From: Nocardioidaceae bacterium
GTDB taxonomy: Bacteria; Actinomycetota; Actinomycetes; Propionibacteriales; Nocardioidaceae
Reading direction: 5' to 3'
DNA: 38,131 nucleotides
NCBI GenBank assembly: GCA_013696745.1
Contig: JACCXZ010000008.1
Location: forward strand, 1 to 38,131
In this document: positions 1 through 9,593 of the stretch, one piece after another
Layout: every line of letters begins with the position of its first letter
Position numbering within the stretch: position 1 is the stretch's first letter
Program-made: the position numbers and the translations under genes
Notes under the pieces: model-generated
Database searches by the model: none
What the model was told of the DNA's origin: nothing
What the model saw: the letters and a program-made list of their open reading frames with translations, nothing else

Positions 1-54
1 GCTCAAGGCGAGCCGGAAGACCTCCCGGTCAATGACGCCCCGGGCGACCCCCCC

Positions 55-1331
55 GGTGACTCACGTCAAGATGCGCGCGTAGCCGGCTTCGTTGACTCAT
101 GAGCGGATGCGCGCGTGAGGACTGGCTTGACGGCCGCTCGGGCCTTGCTGGTGGTCAGGGTCAGGAGCTGGGCGGTGCGGGTCTGGATCTGTCGTTGGAT
201 CGCGGCGGGATTCAGGTCGGCGTAGGTGTCGGCGAGGATCGCTTTGTCCTCGATGCTAACCGCGTCGTGTCGCTCGGCACGCCGGTGCGGCGTGGTCGCC
301 GTGTCGTACTTCTTGGTGACTTTCGCGCTGTCGCGGACCTTGGAGATGAGTTTCTGCTGGGGCAGGAAGTAGTTCGTCATCTGTGACTGCAGAGCCCAGA
401 TCTCGTTGAGTAGAGCCAGTTCTGCGGCTGTGTCGTAGCGGTGGTAGCCGACCACGGTGCGCACGACCGCCCAGTTCTTCTGCTCCACGTGGGCGCCGTC
501 GTTGCTGTTGCCGGGCCGGGATCGGGTGAAGGTGATCTCGCGTTTTTGGGTCCAGTCGAGCAGGTGGTGGTTGATGAACTCGCTGCCGTTGTCGGAGTCG
601 ACCCCCAGCACCGGGAACGGCATGATCGAGGCGATGTCCTCCAGCGCCGCGATCACCCATCTGCGGGCCTTGTTGCGCACGCTGCGGTTCTCGGTCCACC
701 CGGTGGCGATGTCGGTGACCGCGTCGTCCCACTGGGCCCAGGTGCGGATCGGGATCTGGTCCTTGAGCAGCGACCCGGGTTTGGTGTGCGAGCGTCCCTT
801 GAGCGCCAGCTTCGCGCGGTCTCCGGCCAGCCGGCGGTCCATGGTCGCAGCCGACATGACGACCAGCGCGGCGGCCGTCTGGTCGGCGATCGTCAGCTCC
901 TCGAAACGGCGCAAGGTCGGCACCAGCTCGCCCATCATCGGAGCCAGCCGTTTCCCGGTCGGTGCGCCGAGCACCGCCCAGCAGAACCGCAGCGCCACAA
1001 CGGTGTCCGAGTCGTACGTCGGGGTGCGGGGCTTCCGTGCCGGACTCACGATCCTGGGTCTCAACGCCGCGGCCAGCGCCTTGCGGGCGTGGTTGCGGTG
1101 CCATCCGGTGGTCGCGCACAGCTCGTCGAGGATCACACCCTTGGCCGTCTTGCCGGCCCGCTTGTACCGCGTCGCGATGGCCTTGGTCACGGCCCGCCGT
1201 TGGCTCATCGTCAGTCCCATGTTCGGGGCCTACCGGTCATCCCCCGACCGGGTCCGGCAGGCGCGCTCTACGCGCGCATTCCTAGATGAGTCAACGAACG
1301 CCTCTACGCGCGCACTTTTGATGAGTCAACG
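55..1331 (-). mobile_element. Insertion sequence with integrase-type (DDE) transposase and doubled terminal inverted repeats
   Basis: Repeat units TTGACTCAT-N5/6-(A)TGCGCGCGT occur at about 55-80 and 91-116, and inverted at about 1270-1295 and 1306-1330, bracketing the transposase ORF. No convincing target-site duplication seen. Confidence 0.8.
66..1220 (-). CDS. Integrase catalytic-domain transposase, probably defective (internal in-frame deletion)
   Basis: Contains GVDSDNGSEFINHHLL, FTRSRPGNSNDGAHVEQKNW and PQQKLISK...AKVTKKYDTATTPHRR, typical of this transposase family. The segment carrying the first catalytic Asp seems absent between TWAQWDDA and VTDIATGWTENRS. Confidence 0.85.
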   Translation of the reverse strand: MGLTMSQRRAVTKAIATRYKRAGKTAKGVILDELCATTGWHRNHARKALAAALRPRIVSPARKPRTPTYDSDTVVALRFCWAVLGAPTGKRLAPMMGELVPTLRRFEELTIADQTAAALVVMSAATMDRRLAGDRAKLALKGRSHTKPGSLLKDQIPIRTWAQWDDAVTDIATGWTENRSVRNKARRWVIAALEDIASIMPFPVLGVDSDNGSEFINHHLLDWTQKREITFTRSRPGNSNDGAHVEQKNWAVVRTVVGYHRYDTAAELALLNEIWALQSQMTNYFLPQQKLISKVRDSAKVTKKYDTATTPHRRAERHDAVSIEDKAILADTYADLNPAAIQRQIQTRTAQLLTLTTSKARAAVKPVLTRASAHESTKPATRAS

Positions 1332-1421
1332 CGTCCTCTGGTGCGACCGGGTGATCGACGGCATGCTGAGCCTGTGTGCCTGCCGGCACCCGGTCGGTAG
1401 GCCAGGTCGGGAGGGACCGTC

Positions 1422-2972
1422 ATGGCCGAGCGGCTGCCGATCGTCTACGTCCGTGGGTTCGCCGGCGGACAGTCCGGCATCGACACCCAGACTGATGACC
1501 CGTTCTACGGGTTCAATGCCGGGTCGACGCACGTCCGAGTCGGAGCACGCGGGACGCCGACGTTTTACCAGTTCGAGAGTCCGTTACTCCGGTTGATGCT
1601 CGACCACGGCTACGACCTGAAGGTTCACGGCGGTCAGCTGGCGTGGCTCACTACCCAGGAAGACGGAGCAGTGGATCCGGCGACCATCTGGATTCACCGC
1701 TTCTACGACTTGTCCGCCTCCACGTTCGGCGAGAAGCCGGAGGACTACAGCCTTGAGCGTGCCGCCCAGAGCCTGCTCGAGCTGATCGAGCTGGTTAGGC
1801 GTAAGACCGGCGCCCCGCGCGTGTTCTTGGTGGCGCACTCGATGGGTGGGCTCATCTGCCGGTGCCTGATCCAGAAGGTGATTCCCGATCTGGGCGGCGA
1901 CGGGCAGGTCGCCACCGAGTACGTCGACCGGCTCTTCACCTACGCCACGCCGCACGGCGGCGTCGAGTTCGACATCGGCTTCGGGCTTTTCGAGAAGGTG
2001 CGCGACGTGCTCGGGATCAACGGCGCAGACGTCTTCGGTCCCGAACGCATGTGGTCCTATCTCACTCCCGGAAACCCTGGGCCGGCCCCCAAGGACTGGG
2101 ACCCTCGCGAGGTGCCCGACGAGGCGTTCCCGAGGGACCGGATCTTCACCTTGATCGGGACGAACCCAGGAGACTACGACGTTGCCCGCGGGCTGTCCTC
2201 TCGGGCCGTTGGCGCCAAGAGCGACGGGCTGGTACAGATCGAGAACGCCTACGTCCCGGGGGCCCGGTTCGCCTTCGTGCACCGTAGCCATTCCGGCCGC
2301 TACGGCGTCGTGAACTCCGAGGAGGGCTACCAAAACCTCCGCCGGTTCCTGCTCGGCGACCTCGAGGTCACCGCTGACCTGGTCGGCCTACGGCTGCCTG
2401 ACAAGCGCAGAGACGATGTCATCTGGCAGGCCGAGGTCGAGCTCGCGGTCCGCGGCCTGCCGATCCTGCTGCACCAGCAGGTCGCCGCCCACCACTGCCC
2501 AGTGGTACTTGAACTGCCCGAAGACGACAGCGACCGACCCCAGCCTCTAGTCACCACATTCCTGATCTCGGATCCGAGCATGCGTCCAGAGTCGGCGGAA
2601 ACATCCCGCTACAAGCTGGACCTGCGGGTGCTGTCCCTGCGACAGCACGACAGGATATTCGACTTCGGAGACCACCTGGAACAGACCCCGGACTTCCACG
2701 GCACCCTGGTCGTCGACATCGGTGACCGGGACGGCCAGCTTTCGGCCTGGGCGACCTGGCAGTCAGACCTCACCGTGCCGCTGCGAGAATACGTCCCCAC
2801 CGGCGAGCCACTGGCCGACGACGACCCCACCGCAGGCCGCTGGGTGAAACGGGTGCCGTTGCCGCAGCACGCCCAGGAGTTCCTCGGAGACCGCGCCGCT
2901 CTTCGGCTCACGGTGCAGAATCGGCGCGGATCGCCCGCCGCCGGTCTCCACGGCACCACCAGACCGACGTGA
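1422..2972 (+). CDS. Alpha/beta hydrolase (lipase/PGAP1-like) with uncharacterised C-terminal region
   Basis: GxSxG nucleophile elbow VFLVAHSMGGLICR, followed by YATPHGG. 516 aa ORF with ATG start. Confidence 0.7.
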   Translation: MAERLPIVYVRGFAGGQSGIDTQTDDPFYGFNAGSTHVRVGARGTPTFYQFESPLLRLMLDHGYDLKVHGGQLAWLTTQEDGAVDPATIWIHRFYDLSASTFGEKPEDYSLERAAQSLLELIELVRRKTGAPRVFLVAHSMGGLICRCLIQKVIPDLGGDGQVATEYVDRLFTYATPHGGVEFDIGFGLFEKVRDVLGINGADVFGPERMWSYLTPGNPGPAPKDWDPREVPDEAFPRDRIFTLIGTNPGDYDVARGLSSRAVGAKSDGLVQIENAYVPGARFAFVHRSHSGRYGVVNSEEGYQNLRRFLLGDLEVTADLVGLRLPDKRRDDVIWQAEVELAVRGLPILLHQQVAAHHCPVVLELPEDDSDRPQPLVTTFLISDPSMRPESAETSRYKLDLRVLSLRQHDRIFDFGDHLEQTPDFHGTLVVDIGDRDGQLSAWATWQSDLTVPLREYVPTGEPLADDDPTAGRWVKRVPLPQHAQEFLGDRAALRLTVQNRRGSPAAGLHGTTRPT

Positions 2973-3313
2973 ACAGCATACCGGGACTCGCTCTCGCCTA
3001 CGGTCGACGACGGCACTGCCCTTCTTCGCAGCACCCGGCGCACGCTACCGGCCCCGTGACCGGGTGGCGGACTTCAACCGCATGTAGATCGACGTCACCG
3101 AGCGTCTGGCGGCGCGCACGGCATGGCCGCGGCTTCGCTGACGCCCCATTCATGGACGAGCCCGAGGTGCGGCACGGTCGGCGCGTCAATCTGGCCGAGA
3201 AGACGCGACGATAAACCGGCTCGCCAGCACGTCTGCTCCTGGAGCGACACTCTTCCGCTCATCGGCACGTCCGGACGATCAGTCAGAGTCCCATTCGGTG
3301 TCCCGAGGTCCCC

Positions 3314-4546
3314 TCAGGCCAGAGGCTCACGCGTGATCGGGCAGGACATGCACCGGGGGCCACCGCGACCTGAGCCGAGCTCGGAGCCGGAGACGGCGAT
3401 CACATCGATCCCGGCCTCCAGCAGACGCTCGTTGGTCTCCGTGTTGCGTTCGTAGGCCACCGCCACACGCGGCGCGATCGCCAGCGTGTTGTTGCCGTCG
3501 TCCCACTGCTCGCGCTCCGCCGTGACCGGGTCGAGGCCGGTGTCTATGCGGTGCATCTCCGCCAGACCGATCGCATCCGCCGCTGCCCGCAGCAGCGGCT
3601 GCGGGGTGGCCACGTCGAGCACCACCTTGGCGGGATCACCCGCGCCGGGGTTCTCCGCGGTGATCGGGTACGCCCACAGCGAGTCGGCCACCTTCGGGTA
3701 CATCACCACCTTGTCGACATCGACCATCGTGACGACCGTGTCGAGGTGCATGGTGGCCCGTTCCTGCGCGATCGGGACCGCGAGCACGGTATGCGCGAGG
3801 TCGTGTGCCAGCAGTTGTCGGGCGAAGCTCTCGGCCCCGGCCGGCGTCGTCCGCTCGCCGACACCGATCGCGACGACACCGGACGCGAGCTGCAGCACGT
3901 CGCCACCCTCGACATGCTCGAGGTGGCCACCGTGCATGCGGGAGACGCCGGCGAACCGCGGGTGGTGGGCGTAGATGAGGTCGGTCAACCGGGTCTCGCG
4001 CTCGCGCGCCGGCATCGCGAGGCTGGTGACGGCGACACGGTCGCGCAACCAGACCGATGAGTCCCGCGTGAACAGCAGGTTGGGCAGCGGATCGACCAGG
4101 AAGTCGTCGTGCGTCAGCAGACTGGACACCAGTGAGTGCCCGACCCGCAGCTCGTCATTGCGGATGCCCTCGGTCAGCGACGCCGCCAGCTCCGACGGAG
4201 ACGCCGAGACCAGGGCGTCACTGAGGTACTGACGGATCGTGTCACCGAGGCGCAGGCTGGACGTGACGTGTCCGATCGCCATGGCCCGTGCAGCCGGGTC
4301 TGCCAACGTCTCGACGAGCAGGTCGACCAGGTAGACAACCTCGACGTCGCGCTCGCGTAGGGCCGCGGCGAAGGCGTCGTGCTCGTCCTGGGCACGGCTG
4401 ACCCAAGGAATGCCGTCGAACAACAACGAGTCGTTGTTGCGCGGGGTCAGCCGCTTCAGCTCGTTTCCGGGCCGGTGCAGCATGACGGTGCGCAGGGTGC
4501 CGACCTCGCTGTCCGCGCCGAGTGCCAAGTCAGGCGGCTGCGTCAT
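3314..4546 (-). CDS. arcA: Arginine deiminase
   Basis: [53 protein letters not shown], and C-terminal [23 protein letters not shown] active-site Cys motif. Confidence 0.95.
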   Translation of the reverse strand: MTQPPDLALGADSEVGTLRTVMLHRPGNELKRLTPRNNDSLLFDGIPWVSRAQDEHDAFAAALRERDVEVVYLVDLLVETLADPAARAMAIGHVTSSLRLGDTIRQYLSDALVSASPSELAASLTEGIRNDELRVGHSLVSSLLTHDDFLVDPLPNLLFTRDSSVWLRDRVAVTSLAMPARERETRLTDLIYAHHPRFAGVSRMHGGHLEHVEGGDVLQLASGVVAIGVGERTTPAGAESFARQLLAHDLAHTVLAVPIAQERATMHLDTVVTMVDVDKVVMYPKVADSLWAYPITAENPGAGDPAKVVLDVATPQPLLRAAADAIGLAEMHRIDTGLDPVTAEREQWDDGNNTLAIAPRVAVAYERNTETNERLLEAGIDVIAVSGSELGSGRGGPRCMSCPITREPLA

Positions 4547-4616
4547 TGTCGCCGCTCCTTGTCCTGTCGGGTGTCGGGCCGGGTGGTGGGGCGATCAACG
4601 CCGAAGGCTACTGCGT

Positions 4617-5753
4617 TCATGCCGGGGTCCGGGAGCTGGACGCTCGCGCCGCCTCATAGGCTTCGACCGCCGTCGCGGCGACGTCGACCTCCGAAGGCAG
4701 TGTGCGCGAGCGACGCAGGGCGCGGTCCCTCAGGTCGGCGAGCAGGGCAGGCTCGGTCAGGACCCGCCGCAGCTGGATCGAGAGCGCGACGGCGTCATCT
4801 GCAGGCACCAGGAGCCCTGCGTCGGACACCAGGTCGGGGACCCCGCCGACCCGCGTCCCGACGAAGGGCACCCCGGCGCGCAGGCTCTCCTGAACCGACA
4901 AGGGGCAGCCTTCCCACCGGCTGGACAGCGTGGACACGTCGGCGGCCACCAGCAGGTCCGGGACGTCGGCACGCTCGCCGAGCAGCTCGACGGGGGCGTC
5001 CAGCTCGTCGATGAGAGTCTGCGTCTGTTGCTCTCCGGGACCGCCCCCTGCGATCGCGACCAGGGGTAGCGGGTCGACATCGCGCAACAGGGCAGCTGCC
5101 CTGACCAGGGTGGACAGGTCCTTCTGCGGGTGCAAACGGGAGATGGCGAGCACCACCAGTCGCTCACCGGCACCGAGCTCTTCCCTGGCCTGCTCCCGGG
5201 AGCGGCTCGCGGATCGCCGGGGCGCGCTGATGAAGGTGCGGCGCACCTCCTCGGCGCCGGCGGCCTCGACGGCCTCGACCATGTCGCTGGAGACGCACAG
5301 CACCACGTCGGACCGCCGCACCGTCAGTCTCTGCAGGCCCTCCAGAACGCGGCGCCGGGCGCCGGTCTCGAGGATCGCGTTGTGCAGGGTCGTGACCAGC
5401 GCGACCGAGCGCGGGACGACCAGGGCGGTGAGGGCCCCCGCCCGCAGGCTGTGGGCGTGGACGACGTCCGCGGCGGCGACGGTGCGCCGTAGTCTCGCCA
5501 GCGTGCGTGCGTCTCGTGCCTGCGGCCGCGAACCGATGGGCAGCGGCTGGACGTGTGCGCCCCGCCCGTCGAGCTCGAACAGCTCGATGACCTCTGGTGG
5601 CGCGCAAACCGTGACGTCGGCACCGGCCTCGACGAGCAGCCGGGTCAGTGACTGCACGTGCGCTCCGGTGCCGCCGGTGGTGGTCGCGACGACCTGGACG
5701 ACACGCAACCCGCTCACCCGCAGCGGCGGGTCGTGGCTCTGGCCGCACCTCAT
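4617..5753 (-). CDS. Glycosyltransferase family 4 (GT-B)
   Basis: VVQVVATTTGGTGAHVQSL N-terminus; AISRLHPQKDLSTLVRAA; SSRWEGCPLSVQESLRAGVPFVGTRVGGVPDLV. The longer ORF in the track overlaps the opposite-strand gene, so the start is placed at ATG 5753 (GTG 5717 also possible). Confidence 0.85.
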   Translation of the reverse strand: MRCGQSHDPPLRVSGLRVVQVVATTTGGTGAHVQSLTRLLVEAGADVTVCAPPEVIELFELDGRGAHVQPLPIGSRPQARDARTLARLRRTVAAADVVHAHSLRAGALTALVVPRSVALVTTLHNAILETGARRRVLEGLQRLTVRRSDVVLCVSSDMVEAVEAAGAEEVRRTFISAPRRSASRSREQAREELGAGERLVVLAISRLHPQKDLSTLVRAAALLRDVDPLPLVAIAGGGPGEQQTQTLIDELDAPVELLGERADVPDLLVAADVSTLSSRWEGCPLSVQESLRAGVPFVGTRVGGVPDLVSDAGLLVPADDAVALSIQLRRVLTEPALLADLRDRALRRSRTLPSEVDVAATAVEAYEAARASSSRTPA

Positions 5754-5864
5754 CCGTCGACGGCCAAGAGCATGCCTGTCAGCATAGTCAGGCGGCGCAG
5801 TCTCAGCGGTCGGCATGCGTGGCGTGCCGGGACCGTCGCGTCCGCGCGGTCTAGTGTCGACTCC

Positions 5865-6290
5865 ATGGCGGTCGTGCTCAGCGTCCTCGCGCTCTGCGTA
5901 GGCTTCATCGCCCTCGTGCTGTCCTGGTTGGCCCTCGTGCACCCGGGGTCGGTTCGGCGCAGGTTGCGCCGCCGCGGCCGGGTCCTGGAGATCCCCGCCG
6001 AGGTCGAGGCGTTGCGTGACGAGGTCGAGGTGCTGCGTGCCGACGCGGCCGAGACGATGCGTCACGTCGCGGTGGTCCGCTACGACGCCTTCGGCGACAT
6101 GGGTGGGCACCTGTCCTGGTCGATGGCACTGCTCGACGACGGCGGCAACGGAGTCGTGCTGACCTCCATCCACGGCCGCAGCGACGCCCGGACGTACGCC
6201 AAGAACGTCGCCGACTGGGCCTGTGATCAGCAGACCTCCCCGGAGGAGGACGAAGCCCTCGGTTACGCCCGCTCGAGCGCCCGCCCGTAG
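5865..6290 (+). CDS. DUF4446 family membrane-anchored protein
   Basis: N-terminal TM helix, then MRHVAVVRYDAFGDMGGHLSWSMALLDDGGNGVVLTSIHGRSDARTYAKNV, characteristic of DUF4446. Confidence 0.85.
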   Translation: MAVVLSVLALCVGFIALVLSWLALVHPGSVRRRLRRRGRVLEIPAEVEALRDEVEVLRADAAETMRHVAVVRYDAFGDMGGHLSWSMALLDDGGNGVVLTSIHGRSDARTYAKNVADWACDQQTSPEEDEALGYARSSARP

Positions 6291-6300
6291 CGTGGTCCCG

Positions 6301-7029
6301 GTGAGCTCACCACCCCTGCGCCTGGACAGCTACGACGCCGTCCTGTTCGACCTCGACGGTGTCATCACGCCCACCGGCGAGGTGCACATGCGGGCATGGA
6401 CTGTGCTGTTCGACGACTTCCTGCGCGAGCGCGGCATCACCGAGCCGTACACGGACGCTGACTACTTCGCCCACGTCGACGGCAAGCCTCGCTACGACGG
6501 TGTCCGTGACTTCCTCGCCTCCCGCCGGATCGAGCTCCCGGAGGGCTCGCCGCAGGACGGCAGCGACGCCCAGAGCGTCGCCGGACTGGGCAACCGCAAG
6601 AACGACGTGTTCGCCGGCATCCTGCGCACAGACGGCGTGCAGGCGTACCCAGGATCGCTCCGGGTGCTCGACCAGCTCGCGGTCGCCGGTACGGCGGTAG
6701 CCGTCGTGTCCAGCTCACGCAACGCCCGAGCCGTGCTCGAGGCGGCTGGCATCGTCGAACGCTTCGAGGTGGTCGTGGACGGAACTGTTGCCGCCGAGCG
6801 CGGCCTGGCCGGCAAACCCGCGCCAGACACGTTCTGGGACGCGGCCCGTCAGCTGGGTGCCGCCGTCGAGCGCTGCGCGGTGGTCGAGGACGCAGTCTCC
6901 GGAGTGGCGGCCGGGCGCGCGGGTAGGTTCGGCCTGGTGGTCGGTGTCGACCGCGGTGCCGGTGCCGGCGCCCTGCAGGATGCCGGCGCCGACGTCGTGG
7001 TCGGCGACCTCGCGCAGCTGGTGCCATGA
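6301..7029 (+). CDS. HAD-superfamily hydrolase, beta-phosphoglucomutase family
   Basis: AVLFDLDGVITPTGEVHMRAW, VSSSRNARAVLEAAGI, GKPAPDTFWDAA, VVEDAVSGVAAGRAG. GTG start at 6301; stop overlaps the next start. Confidence 0.85.
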   Translation: MSSPPLRLDSYDAVLFDLDGVITPTGEVHMRAWTVLFDDFLRERGITEPYTDADYFAHVDGKPRYDGVRDFLASRRIELPEGSPQDGSDAQSVAGLGNRKNDVFAGILRTDGVQAYPGSLRVLDQLAVAGTAVAVVSSSRNARAVLEAAGIVERFEVVVDGTVAAERGLAGKPAPDTFWDAARQLGAAVERCAVVEDAVSGVAAGRAGRFGLVVGVDRGAGAGALQDAGADVVVGDLAQLVP

Positions 7030-9545
7030 CCCACCCACCGCTCACCGAGCTTCCGGTCAGCCCGTCGGACCCGCTGGACCGCGACCGCTACCCGGTCGAC
7101 CCGTGGCGGCTCGTCGAGACGGAGTTCAGCGCCGACGACCTCGGGCGGGCGGAGACGGTCTTCGCTGTCGGCAACGGCTACCTGGGACTGCGCGGCAACC
7201 TGGAGGAGGGCCGTGACACCTTCGCCCACGGCACCTTCATCAACGGTTTCCACGAGACGTGGCCGATCCGGCACGCCGAGGAGGCCTACGGCTTCGCCCG
7301 GGTCGGCCAGACCATCGTCAACGTGCCGGACGCCAAGTTGATAAAGCTCTACGTCGACGACGAGCCGCTGCTGCTTACCGTGGCCGACCTCACCGAGTAC
7401 GAGCGTGCGCTGGACTTCCGCTCCGGAGTGCTCGAACGCTGCCTGGTCTGGCGCACGAACTCCGGCAAGCGGGTCCGGGTCCGGTCCCACCGCATGGTCT
7501 CGTTGCCCGACCGGCACCTGGCCCTTCTCACCTTCGAGGTGACAGTCCTGGACCACGACGCCCCCGTGGTCATCTCCTCGCAGCTGCTCAACCGGCAGGA
7601 CGGCGAGGACGAGTACCACGTGCGTGCGCACGCGATGGGTGAGGATCCGCGCAAGGCCGCCAAGTTCGAGCAGCGGGTGCTGCAGCCGCAGGTCTCCATC
7701 GGCAAGGAGGAGCGGCTGCTGCTGGGGTACCGATGCACCAACTCGGGGATGACGTTGGCGGTCGGGGCGCATCACCAGATCAGAACCGACTGCCGGTACA
7801 GCATGATCACCCGGGCCGAGGAGGACTCCGCCAAGGTCGTCCTGCGCGTGGACGCCAAGGCCGGTCAGTCGATCCTGGTCAGCAAGTACATCTCGTATCA
7901 CACCTCGCGAGGCGTACCGGCCAGGGAGCTGTCCGACCGCTGTCGGCGCACCCTGGACCGGGCGGTCGAGCGGGGAGCCGATCGGGTGCTCGCCGAGCAG
8001 CGCGCCTGGCTCGATGACTTCTGGGCACGCTCCGACGTCGAGATCCACGGCCAGCCGGGGCTCGCGCAGGCGCTGCGGTGGAACATCTTCCAGCTCGCAC
8101 AGGCCTCTGCGCGTGCGGAGTCGACCGGTGTGCCGGCCAAGGGCGTCACCGGCCCCGGGTACGGTGGGCACTACTTCTGGGACACCGAGGTGTACGTCGC
8201 ACCGTTCCTGACCTACACCTCGCCGCCGATCGCCCGGAACTTGCTGCGCTTCCGCTACCAGATGCTCGGCGCCGCCCGTCGCCGCGCCGGTGAGCTGAAC
8301 CAGGCCGGTGCGCTGTTCCCGTGGCGCACGATCAACGGCGAGGAGGCGTCGGCGTACTACGCAGCCGGAACTGCGCAGTACCACATCGACGCCGACGTCT
8401 CGTACGCGCTGAGCCAGTACGTCGCGGCCACCGGTGACACCGACTTCCTCGATCGTGAGGCCGCCGACATCCTGGTCGAGACGGCGCGCCTGTTCGCCGA
8501 CCTCGGCTTCTGGCGGGCGAACGGGACCGACAGCTTCCACATCCACGGGGTGACCGGCCCCGACGAGTACACGACCGTGGTGAACGACAACCTCTTCACC
8601 AATGTGATGGCCCGCTTCAACCTCCGCCGGGCGGCCGCGGTGGTGCACGAGATGGCCGAACGTGACCACGGCGCCTACACGCGCCTGGTGAAGCGCCTGG
8701 AGCTGCAACCGGCGGAGGTGGAGGAGTGGGATCGGGCGGCGGACGCCATGGCGATCCCGTTCGACGACCACCTCGGCATCCACCCCCAGGACGCGTACTT
8801 CCTGGACCGCGAGGTGTGGGACGTCCCGCGCACCCCCCACGACAAGCAACCACTGCTGCTGCACTACCACCCGCTGGTGATCTACCGCTTCCAGGTGCTC
8901 AAGCAGGCCGACGTCGTGCTCGCCCTGTTCCTACAGGGGGACCAGTTCGCGCCCGAACAGAAGCGTGCGGACTTCGACTACTACGATCCGATCACCACCG
9001 GCGACTCGACGCTGTCGGGCTGTGTGCAGTCGATCATCGCCTCCGAGGTCGGGTACGCCGAACTAGCACTGTCGTACTACGTGCCGGCGCTGTTCGTCGA
9101 CCTCGCCGACCTGCACCAGAACGCCTCCGACGGTGTGCACGTCGCCTCGACCGGAGGGTCCTGGTCGGCTGCCGTCTTCGGCTTCGGCGGCCTGCGCGAC
9201 CACGGCGGCGTCCTGACCCTCGATCCGCGACTGCCGTGCTCGTGGGAGGCGTTGACGTTCCGGATCACGATTCACGGGCTGCGGCTGCGAGTGCACGTCG
9301 CCTCGGCGTCGGTCCAGCTGTCGATCGAGGACGTCCCGGGGGACGCCTCTCTCGACGGCCAGGCGGGCGGTCAGGTCGAGCTCAGCGTGCGCGGCACACC
9401 GGTCGTCGTCCGGCCCGGCGAGCCGGTCGTCCTCGAGATGGACACCCACGGGCCGGTCATCGACGGCAGCCCGTCCTCGCTCGCCCTCACCGGGGCGCGA
9501 CGCGAAGACGGCACCATCATCACGGCGATCGTCCCGACCGCCTGA
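7026..9545 (+). CDS. Glycoside hydrolase family 65 (trehalose/maltose/kojibiose phosphorylase-like)
   Basis: GNGYLGLRGNLEEG, GHYFWDTEVYVAPFLTYTSP, HIHGVTGPDEYTTVVNDNLFTN (catalytic Glu region), HYHPLVIYRFQVLKQADVVLALFL. ATGA overlap with the upstream beta-PGM-like gene. Confidence 0.93.
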   Translation: MTHPPLTELPVSPSDPLDRDRYPVDPWRLVETEFSADDLGRAETVFAVGNGYLGLRGNLEEGRDTFAHGTFINGFHETWPIRHAEEAYGFARVGQTIVNVPDAKLIKLYVDDEPLLLTVADLTEYERALDFRSGVLERCLVWRTNSGKRVRVRSHRMVSLPDRHLALLTFEVTVLDHDAPVVISSQLLNRQDGEDEYHVRAHAMGEDPRKAAKFEQRVLQPQVSIGKEERLLLGYRCTNSGMTLAVGAHHQIRTDCRYSMITRAEEDSAKVVLRVDAKAGQSILVSKYISYHTSRGVPARELSDRCRRTLDRAVERGADRVLAEQRAWLDDFWARSDVEIHGQPGLAQALRWNIFQLAQASARAESTGVPAKGVTGPGYGGHYFWDTEVYVAPFLTYTSPPIARNLLRFRYQMLGAARRRAGELNQAGALFPWRTINGEEASAYYAAGTAQYHIDADVSYALSQYVAATGDTDFLDREAADILVETARLFADLGFWRANGTDSFHIHGVTGPDEYTTVVNDNLFTNVMARFNLRRAAAVVHEMAERDHGAYTRLVKRLELQPAEVEEWDRAADAMAIPFDDHLGIHPQDAYFLDREVWDVPRTPHDKQPLLLHYHPLVIYRFQVLKQADVVLALFLQGDQFAPEQKRADFDYYDPITTGDSTLSGCVQSIIASEVGYAELALSYYVPALFVDLADLHQNASDGVHVASTGGSWSAAVFGFGGLRDHGGVLTLDPRLPCSWEALTFRITIHGLRLRVHVASASVQLSIEDVPGDASLDGQAGGQVELSVRGTPVVVRPGEPVVLEMDTHGPVIDGSPSSLALTGARREDGTIITAIVPTA

Positions 9546-9593
9546 GCTGAGCGGGCTTGGGCGGAATGCGGGTGATCACCTGGACGCAGCCGG

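Noticed and set aside
2973-3313. Possible gene remnant between the lipase and arcA (e.g. DRVADFNRM*IDVTERLAARTAWPRLR in one frame)
   Set aside because: Short, stop-interrupted and not matched to any family I can name; may be relic sequence but not supportable.
6849-8870. 673-aa minus-strand ORF opposite GH65
   Set aside because: Antisense shadow of a clearly coding GH65 gene in high-GC DNA; the protein has no recognisable motifs.
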